NCBI GenBank assembly: GCA_020724545.1
Contig: DYGR01000014.1
Span: 1 to 64,000 of the forward strand
Source of the DNA: Candidatus Methanoperedens nitratireducens
GTDB lineage: Archaea > Halobacteriota > Methanosarcinia > Methanosarcinales > Methanoperedenaceae
Direction of reading: 5' to 3'
Length of the DNA: 64,000 bases
The notes below the pieces were generated by a model. It made no database searches, was not told the origin of the DNA, and was given only the letters and a program-made list of their open reading frames with translations. Each line of letters starts with the position of its first letter. Position 1 is the stretch's first letter. Positions 58,123 to 64,000 of the stretch are shown here, piece after piece. The translations under genes were made by a program, and so were the position numbers.

Positions 58123-59700
58123 TCAATCAAGCGCTGCCTTCACAAATGCCAGAAATGGAGGTGAGGGCTTTCCAGGTCTTGATCTGAACTCAGGGTGGAA
58201 CTGCGAGCTAAAGAAGAACTTATGGTCTGGTATCTCGGCAATCTCCATCCTGTGGTCGTTCCTGCCTGTGAACCTCATGCCCTTTGCCTCGATCTGTGAT
58301 ATGTACTTCGGGTTCACCTCATACCTGTGCCTGTGGCGTTCTATGAGATGGTTATTCCCGTACAGTTTTCTTGCAAGCGAGCCTTCTGTCAGTACAGCTT
58401 CGCAATTACCAAGACGCATGGTACCTCCCATACTCCTGATATTCTCCTGCTCAGGCAAAAGATCGATCACAGGGTGATCGGTATTTGCAAGCTCTGAGCT
58501 GTTTGCACCCTTAAGCCCTACCACATCCCTTGCAAACTCAATGACAGCAAGCTGCATGCCAAGGCACAATCCAAGGTATGGTATGTTATGCTCACGCGCG
58601 TATTTTATTGCAAGGATCTTGCCCTCTGTCCCGCGCACACCAAAGCCGCCAGGAACTAAAATCCCGCTGTACCTCTTAAGCGTATCGACTGCATCTGGGT
58701 TTTTCTCAAACGTCTCAGCATCAAGCCAGTCGATCTTAACCCTGCAGCCGCATTCTATCCCTGCGTGCTTGAGTGCCTCGTTTATACTTATGTAAGAATC
58801 CCCAAGATGTGCGTATTTTCCAACTACTGCAACGCATATCTCCCTGTTGATGGATGCCATCTTTCCCATCAATTCATCCCATTCATGCGATGCTTCCTTT
58901 GGAGTAAGTTTGAGCTTCTGCATGAGATAATCTGAAAGCCCTTCCTGCTCCATGAGGGTTGGAACATTGTATATATCCTGGGCATCATGCGCGCTTATTA
59001 CTGCTGATACTGGAACATCGCAGAAGAGGGCAACCTTTGACTTGGTATCTGCAAGCAGGGGTTCTTTACACCGTACTACTATTGCATCAGGTTGAAGTCC
59101 CAGGCTTCTAAGTTCTTTTACTGAATGCTGTGTGGGCTTTGTCTTCTGCTCACCCTGCGTATCCAGCGGTACCAGGGTCACATGTACGAAAGCTATATCC
59201 TCTTCTTTCTCTTCGCTGTGCATCTGGCGCATGGATTCAAGGAAAGGCATACTCTCTATGTCTCCGACCGTGCCGCCAACCTCTATGATGCAGATATCTG
59301 CACCGCTTTTTTTAGCCACCCTTCTGATGCGCTCTTTTATCTCATTGGTTATATGCGGGATGATCTGCACCGTCTTCCCGAGGTAATCTCCGCGGCGCTC
59401 TTTTTCAATAACGCTCAGATAGACCTTACCTGTGGTGATGTTATGGTCACATGTAAGCTCGATATCAAGAAAACGCTCATAATTGCCAAGGTCCAGATCT
59501 ACTTCTGCCCCATCTTTGAGTACAAATACCTCACCGTGCTGGTACGGGTTCATGGTTCCTGCATCAATATTGATGTATGGATCTATCTTGATAGCAGTTA
59601 TATTGAAACCCTTGTTTTTCAGGATACGACCGACGGAGGCTGCTGTGATGCCCTTTCCAAGCCCGCTCATCACACCGCCGGTGACAATAATGTACTTCAT
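58123..59700 (-). CDS. pyrG: CTP synthase
   Basis: A 525-residue two-domain enzyme. The synthetase domain begins [20 protein letters not shown] and contains [20 protein letters not shown] and [14 protein letters not shown]. The glutaminase domain has the nucleophile [17 protein letters not shown] and the catalytic [17 protein letters not shown]. It converts UTP, ATP and glutamine to CTP. Slightly shorter than bacterial PyrG but complete. Single gene, convergent with the cytochrome, three bases apart. Confidence 0.97.
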   Translation of the reverse strand: MKYIIVTGGVMSGLGKGITAASVGRILKNKGFNITAIKIDPYINIDAGTMNPYQHGEVFVLKDGAEVDLDLGNYERFLDIELTCDHNITTGKVYLSVIEKERRGDYLGKTVQIIPHITNEIKERIRRVAKKSGADICIIEVGGTVGDIESMPFLESMRQMHSEEKEEDIAFVHVTLVPLDTQGEQKTKPTQHSVKELRSLGLQPDAIVVRCKEPLLADTKSKVALFCDVPVSAVISAHDAQDIYNVPTLMEQEGLSDYLMQKLKLTPKEASHEWDELMGKMASINREICVAVVGKYAHLGDSYISINEALKHAGIECGCRVKIDWLDAETFEKNPDAVDTLKRYSGILVPGGFGVRGTEGKILAIKYAREHNIPYLGLCLGMQLAVIEFARDVVGLKGANSSELANTDHPVIDLLPEQENIRSMGGTMRLGNCEAVLTEGSLARKLYGNNHLIERHRHRYEVNPKYISQIEAKGMRFTGRNDHRMEIAEIPDHKFFFSSQFHPEFRSRPGKPSPPFLAFVKAALD

Positions 59701-59904
59701 GCCCCTATTTTAGTCAAGCATTGTGCTTATACTTAATGGGTTATAATAGAGCTAACAACAGGACTATCTTGCGCTTGCCCTCGCACTTTTTGCGGGTCTG
59801 CTCTATAAAAGAAACATATAAGTTATATGATCCATATAAGAAATACAATTTACAATTATAAATAATGAAGATATGACAGGCAAAGAAATGATCGAAGCAA
59901 AAGT

Positions 59905-60303
59905 ATGTCATTGAAAGATTCGCAGCTTAAAATACTTTTCAGGACAGTTCTCAATTCCGATGAACCAGGTACCCTTGCGTATGTGTTTCACCGCCTGACA
60001 GGTGTTATTCTGGTAGGTTATCTTTTTTTGCATATATGGACGATCTCCAGTTCCACAATATCCCCTGCTGCATTCGATATGAAACTTGGAGCGTTCAGCC
60101 GGCCTCTGTTTCTTGTCCTTGATGCTGCTCTTCTTGCAGCAGCATCTTTCCATGCTCTAAACGGAATACGGATAATATTTTTCGATATGGGGATCGGAAT
60201 AAAAAGACAGAAGCTGAGTTTTATACTGGCTATGGTACTGACCGGCATCATCGCCCTGCTTGCGGTAAAGCTTCTGGTTCCGGTAATTTTTGGGGAGGGA
60301 TGA
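59905..60303 (+). CDS. sdhC: Succinate dehydrogenase cytochrome b subunit SdhC
   Basis: A 132-residue protein with three helices. HRLTGVILVGYLFLHIW (near residue 32) provides the heme b His pattern of SdhC, and SFHALNGIRIIFFDMGIG (near 83) the second. It anchors the enzyme and binds quinone. The ribosome site is weak; a short frame at 59873-59914 overlaps the start. It is first in sdhCDAB. Confidence 0.88.
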   Translation: MSLKDSQLKILFRTVLNSDEPGTLAYVFHRLTGVILVGYLFLHIWTISSSTISPAAFDMKLGAFSRPLFLVLDAALLAAASFHALNGIRIIFFDMGIGIKRQKLSFILAMVLTGIIALLAVKLLVPVIFGEG

Positions 60304-60304
60304 T

Positions 60305-60658
60305 ATGAACAGATATTTTAGTACCATCCCGTGGCTGCTGCAGCGCACAAGCGGCGCTGTTCTTGTTGTTCTCCTGGCCGTCCATTTCTGGGTAGGACAC
60401 TATTCAGACTGGGGTGAGCCTATAACCTTTGCAGGTGTACAGATGCGGCTCCAGAGCACTGTATTTATAACCATAGATATTATCCTTCTTATATCAGTAG
60501 TATTTCATGGTCTAAACGGAGTTAGAAATATCATTCTTGATTATCCTGCATTCTTACCGCATAACAGGTCTATCTCGTTTATCCTGTTCATCATCGGGAC
60601 CGCAACTGTTATTTTCGGTATTTATGCACTGTATCCCTTTATAACAGGAGGTGGATGA
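60305..60658 (+). CDS. sdhD: Succinate dehydrogenase membrane anchor SdhD
   Basis: A 117-residue, three-helix protein starting at ATG 60305 after GGAGGGATG; an upstream TTG lies within sdhC. WLLQRTSGAVLVVLLAVHFW and VVFHGLNGVRNIILDYP mirror SdhC and carry the second heme/quinone residues. Overlaps sdhA by 4 bp. Confidence 0.88.
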   Translation: MNRYFSTIPWLLQRTSGAVLVVLLAVHFWVGHYSDWGEPITFAGVQMRLQSTVFITIDIILLISVVFHGLNGVRNIILDYPAFLPHNRSISFILFIIGTATVIFGIYALYPFITGGG

Positions 60659-62367
60659 TGCAGCCCATTTTCCATCCAGTGCTTGTGATAGGAGGCGGTC
60701 TTGCAGGCCTTCGAGCGGCAATAGAAGCGAAGAAGTACTGTGATGTGGCTGTACTATCGATGGTCTATCCTGTCAGGTCTCATTCATGTGCTGCTCAGGG
60801 CGGGATCAATGCACCGCTAGGGAATGTGCCTGAGGGAAAGGACGATACATGGGAGAAACATGCCTATGATACTGTGAAAGGCTCTGATTTTCTTGCAGAC
60901 CAGGACGCGGTAGAGATACTCACAAAAGAAGCTGCTGAACGTGTATATGAGATGGAGCACTGGGGCACGCCGTTCTCCCGTACACCAGAGGGGCGGATTG
61001 CGCAGCGGCCGTTCGGAGGAGCAGGATTCCCCAGAACATGCTATGCAGAGGATACTACAGGCCATGCACTATTGCATACCATGAATGAGCAATCTATAAA
61101 GAATAATATCAGGGTATACCCTGAACGTTTTGTTCTCTCGCTTGTGGTCAGGAACAGAAGGGCCGTGGGCGCAATCGCATGGAACATGCAGACAGGTAAA
61201 CTGGAAACATACGCTGCCCATTCCATCGTACTTGCCACAGGAGGTGCGGGCAGGATCTATTCAAAAACCACCAATTCACTGATAATGAGCGGTTCTGGTA
61301 TGTTCCTTGCGTTCCGTGCCGGCGTAGCATTAAAGGACATGGAGTTCATGCAGTTCCATCCGACCACGCTTTACAGAACTAACATCCTGCTCACAGAGGG
61401 CTCAAGAGGTGAAGGCGGCTATCTCATAAACAGCAGGGGTGAGCGGTTCATGCAGCGGTACGCACCCGCTTCTATGGAGCTTGCACCCAGGGATATCGTG
61501 GCACGGTCGATCATCACAGAGATCAAGGAGGGAAGAGGCATCAATAATGGGTATGTGTACCTTGACCTGCGCCATCTTGGTGAAAAAATGATTGATGAGC
61601 GCCTGCCAGGTGTGAGGGAACTGTGCCTGAACTTTATCGGATTAGATCCTGTTAAAGAACCCATCCCTGTCCAGCCTGCACAGCATTATACGATGGGAGG
61701 CATAGACTGCAATGTAAACGGTGAAACAGAGATAGCAGGTCTGTATGCTGTGGGTGAATGCGCATGCGTGAGCGTACACGGGGCTAACAGGCTTGGCGGG
61801 AACTCTCTTCTTGAGACGCTGGTCTTTGGCAAATGTGTTGGCGAGTCTGCTTCTGATTTTGCAGTGCATGAACAGGGATATGGTGAAAATAAAATAGACC
61901 GGGTTATCCTGGATTCAATAGAGCAGGAATATAAAAAAATCAATGAGAAGATGAAAGGTAGGGAAGGAGCAGAAAAACCGGCATCGATACGCAGGGATCT
62001 TGGACAACTTATGGTCAAAAAAGCAGGGATATTCAGACAGGAAGATCTGCTCAGGGAAGCCATAGATGGAGTAAGTGCGCTATCTCTGAGGTTCAAGAAC
62101 GTGCATGTGAGCAGTGGCACTGTATACAACCTCGATCTTTTACATGCTTTTGAACTTGAGGCCATGCTCTCACTTGCAGAAGTGATTGCTAAAGGAGCAT
62201 TTCTTAGAAAAGAGAGCAGGGGATCGCATTATAGAACAGATTACCCTGAACGTGATGATGCTAATTTCCTCAAGCATACGATAGCACGGTATACACCCGA
62301 TGGAGTTAAAATCGAGTACAGGGATGTTATGATATCAAAATTCAAACCAGAGAAGAGAGTATATTGA
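60655..62367 (+). CDS. sdhA: Succinate dehydrogenase / fumarate reductase flavoprotein subunit SdhA
   Basis: A 570-residue flavoprotein with LVIGGGLAGLRAAIEAK (near 10), the covalent-FAD His in VRSHSCAAQGGINAP (near 43), QFHPTTLYR (near 234) and catalytic region GGYLINSRGERFM, and VHGANRLGGNSLLETLVFGK (near 370). It oxidises succinate or reduces fumarate. Length and motifs are normal. Co-transcribed with all other sdh genes through overlapping starts. Confidence 0.95.
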   Translation: MMQPIFHPVLVIGGGLAGLRAAIEAKKYCDVAVLSMVYPVRSHSCAAQGGINAPLGNVPEGKDDTWEKHAYDTVKGSDFLADQDAVEILTKEAAERVYEMEHWGTPFSRTPEGRIAQRPFGGAGFPRTCYAEDTTGHALLHTMNEQSIKNNIRVYPERFVLSLVVRNRRAVGAIAWNMQTGKLETYAAHSIVLATGGAGRIYSKTTNSLIMSGSGMFLAFRAGVALKDMEFMQFHPTTLYRTNILLTEGSRGEGGYLINSRGERFMQRYAPASMELAPRDIVARSIITEIKEGRGINNGYVYLDLRHLGEKMIDERLPGVRELCLNFIGLDPVKEPIPVQPAQHYTMGGIDCNVNGETEIAGLYAVGECACVSVHGANRLGGNSLLETLVFGKCVGESASDFAVHEQGYGENKIDRVILDSIEQEYKKINEKMKGREGAEKPASIRRDLGQLMVKKAGIFRQEDLLREAIDGVSALSLRFKNVHVSSGTVYNLDLLHAFELEAMLSLAEVIAKGAFLRKESRGSHYRTDYPERDDANFLKHTIARYTPDGVKIEYRDVMISKFKPEKRVY

Positions 62368-63068
62368 TGGAGAATACGATCAACCTTAAGATTTTCAGAC
62401 TCGATCCAGAGAATGCCAGGCCTGGGCCGCATTACCAGACATATACAGTAAAGACAAAGCCAGGCATGACCGTACTTGAAGCGCTTTTTAATGTGCTTGA
62501 TGAGCAGGACGGGACCTTATCATTCAGATACTCATGCAGGTGGGCTATATGCGGCTCCTGTGCCATGACCCTGAATGGCAAGTGCAGACTTGCCTGCAAA
62601 ACGCAGATCTCTGAATACAGAGGCACCCTTACCATAGAACCGCTGCCTGGGCTTGATATTATAAAGGACCTTGTTGTCGACCTTGAGCCGTTTTTTGATA
62701 ATTACAGGAAGATCAAGCCGTATCTTGTACCGGAAGGTATGCCTGAGAAAGAGAATATCCAGATGCAGGAGGATGTGAACCTGATAGAACCCCATATCAA
62801 ATGCATCCTGTGTGCGGTATGTGAAACATCCTGCCCGATATCCTGGACAAGCAGGGAGAAGTATTTGGGACCCATGGCGCTTACCAAAGTGTACAGGTTC
62901 AACCGCGATACGAGGGATGCTGGAGGAAAGGAGAGGCTGGAGGTAGTCAGAGGTGAAGATGGCGTCTGGCGCTGCCGCACGATATTCCGTTGTACTGAAT
63001 ACTGCCCCAAGAACATACCTATCACAGAGGCGATCCAGTTCTTGAAGAGGAAGTCTGTTTTTAAGTAA
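62367..63068 (+). CDS. sdhB: Succinate dehydrogenase iron-sulfur subunit SdhB
   Basis: A 233-residue protein from ATG 62367, sharing one base with the sdhA stop. Clusters in order: 2Fe-2S CRWAICGSCAMTLNGKC (about 57-73), then CILCAVCETSCP (near 150) and CRTIFRCTEYCP (near 207) for the other centres. It passes electrons from SdhA to the membrane subunits. A complete four-subunit complex is therefore encoded. Confidence 0.94.
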   Translation: MENTINLKIFRLDPENARPGPHYQTYTVKTKPGMTVLEALFNVLDEQDGTLSFRYSCRWAICGSCAMTLNGKCRLACKTQISEYRGTLTIEPLPGLDIIKDLVVDLEPFFDNYRKIKPYLVPEGMPEKENIQMQEDVNLIEPHIKCILCAVCETSCPISWTSREKYLGPMALTKVYRFNRDTRDAGGKERLEVVRGEDGVWRCRTIFRCTEYCPKNIPITEAIQFLKRKSVFK

Positions 63069-63096
63069 GCACACCTGGACGTTGTTCGCTTGAGAT

Positions 63097-63600
63097 TTAA
63101 GCTATATAACTGGCGCTTGATCTGTCAAAACCATCTACAAGCTCAAGTCCCATATCATCTGCTTTCCAGGCTGCATCAGGGTACACAAGGTTCTTGTAGA
63201 AAGCAGTGGTATCTGCAGCCATCAGGGTAGCGAGATGGTCTTCCCCAAGGGTGTTTCTGGTAATCTCATAGACCTTTTGCCTCACTGCGCTTTCATCTAA
63301 ATATCCCAGTGAATGCAGGTATTCATGCAGCAGGACGTGAAAGATATAGGGCCTGTAGAGCCGGGGATCTGTCTCCTTGATCCTGCGAAGGGGCACCTTG
63401 TTCAGCACTATGATATTGGAGCCGACAGGGTAGAAAGCTCCCAGGAATCCCTGCGGGTGGTTCCCCAGGTTCGCAAGGCCAAGCATGAGGCCTCCGCGGC
63501 TTTTCTTCTCTGTGCTATCCCATACGGCTGCCTTTACAACCTCAAAGATATCTGCCAGTGTCCTTGAATTTTCGAATCGGGTATTAAAGTCTTTTTTCAT
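63097..63600 (-). CDS. Putative zinc-dependent metalloprotein (HExxH)
   Basis: A 167-residue cytoplasmic protein with VLLHEYLHSLGYLDES (near 99-114), a HExxHxxGY-type zincin motif within a helix. N-terminal and C-terminal parts are helical. I recall similar short proteins in methanogenic archaea without known function. Convergent with sdhB with a 28-bp gap. Confidence 0.68.
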   Translation of the reverse strand: MKKDFNTRFENSRTLADIFEVVKAAVWDSTEKKSRGGLMLGLANLGNHPQGFLGAFYPVGSNIIVLNKVPLRRIKETDPRLYRPYIFHVLLHEYLHSLGYLDESAVRQKVYEITRNTLGEDHLATLMAADTTAFYKNLVYPDAAWKADDMGLELVDGFDRSSASYIA

Positions 63601-63747
63601 ATTGTTCTTTTTTATCTCCGCTTATAGCCACATATGTTCGTATAATAGCGAATATCTGTATATCTTCTGTTACTAAGTACTTTTCGGTCTCTGCTGTGGA
63701 CAGCGTACAATAAAACATTTGTATTAAGCACAACTATAATGTGAATA

Positions 63748-64000
63748 ATGTGGAGTGCAATCCAGGAGAAATTCAAAAACCATCCTGCACAGGAAAAAGT
63801 CGTCAGGCTGCTCTTAGAGAGGGGATTCCAGATAAATGCCCAGTGCCGCGTCGTTTCAGGGAATATCGAGATAGCCCATACCCAGATAGCGAATGAGATC
63901 GGAGTTGATAGAAGGGTGGTCGATGCTACCTGTGAGACCATCCTGCGGGATAAAGAGCTTATGGAGATATTCCAGAATATCAGAACAATCCCTTTTCTCA
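63748..64000 (+). CDS. Partial regulator gene at the right edge (ACT-domain/COG2061-like)
   Basis: ATG 63748 opens a frame running off the window. The visible 84 residues form a winged-helix-like unit (VRLLLERGFQINAQCRVVSG, then HTQIANEIGVDRRVVDATCE). This resembles the N-terminal part of archaeal ACT-domain regulators (COG2061), but the ACT region is beyond the edge. Start chosen as the first ATG; no strong ribosome site, so a leaderless transcript is possible. Confidence 0.6.
   Translation, partial: MWSAIQEKFKNHPAQEKVVRLLLERGFQINAQCRVVSGNIEIAHTQIANEIGVDRRVVDATCETILRDKELMEIFQNIRTIPFL

Noticed and set aside
59873-59914. Thirteen-codon frame overlapping the sdhC start
   Set aside because: Could be an upstream frame, but there is no ribosome site and such short frames are expected by chance.

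Overview
The window looks like chromosomal DNA of a methanogen-related, heme-c-rich archaeon, most likely an ANME-2d / Methanosarcinales lineage such as Candidatus Methanoperedens. The reasons are a tandem-ABC protein resembling methyl-coenzyme M reductase component A2, an archaeosortase A with a PGF-CTERM substrate, an NrpR-domain protein, a CXXXY-type CcmE, an 11-heme secreted cytochrome, a Lrp-TRASH copper regulator and archaeal TATA-like promoters. The species assignment is inference; no rRNA or tRNA gene was recognised.

Layout. 0-2.7 kb: a hypothetical gene, a phytoene-desaturase-like flavoprotein and a PHP phosphoesterase. 2.7-9.6 kb (minus strand): a cytochrome c maturation block (ccmE-ccmF-ccmH, a large membrane protein, a cupredoxin, CcdA, a PCYCGC protein). 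9.7-11.3 kb: an archaeosortase-like gene and two small Met/Cys/His-rich proteins. 11.5-15.8 kb: an iron-uptake operon (FTR1-DUF2318, two FtsX permeases, ATPase). 16.4-19.6 kb: a MacB-like ABC exporter. 19.7-22.7 kb: a Rieske protein followed by the wreck of a PsrB/NrfC-type Fe-S subunit gene, cut off by copA. 22.9-23.1 kb: a MITE-like element. 24.2-28.4 kb: ccmC, a Lrp-TRASH regulator, a beta-propeller protein and a membrane polyferredoxin.

28.4-38.0 kb is an accessory island, partly AT-rich, bracketed by truncated copies of genes inside it. It holds a PD-(D/E)XK-like protein interrupted by one stop codon, an AlbA_2 protein, four rare genes, an HD protein, and an AAA ATPase overlapping a TOPRIM-like partner. 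It resembles a defence or stress island.

38.0-50.5 kb contains archaeosortase A, a set of small membrane proteins, and a metal-stress region: ArsR, A2-like ATPase, zinc ribbon, ferredoxin, MerB, a decayed merA, an AhpD-like protein, flavoproteins, two HxlR regulators, and CopD, SHOCT and Met-rich proteins. 50.8-54.5 kb is a Pst-type ABC transporter whose ATPase carries a C-terminal TusA domain. 54.5-63.6 kb returns to core functions: an NrpR-domain protein, an O-methyltransferase, an 11-heme PGF-CTERM cytochrome, CTP synthase and succinate dehydrogenase (sdhCDAB). The right edge cuts a probable regulator gene.

The genes converge on making, exporting and protecting redox metalloproteins. Cytochrome c maturation, archaeosortase anchoring, copper, iron and mercury handling and several electron-transfer proteins are interleaved, with recurring operator-like palindromes and one duplicated promoter region. 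Gene decay is frequent: truncated paralogs, internal deletions, a homopolymer frameshift and an in-frame nonsense codon.
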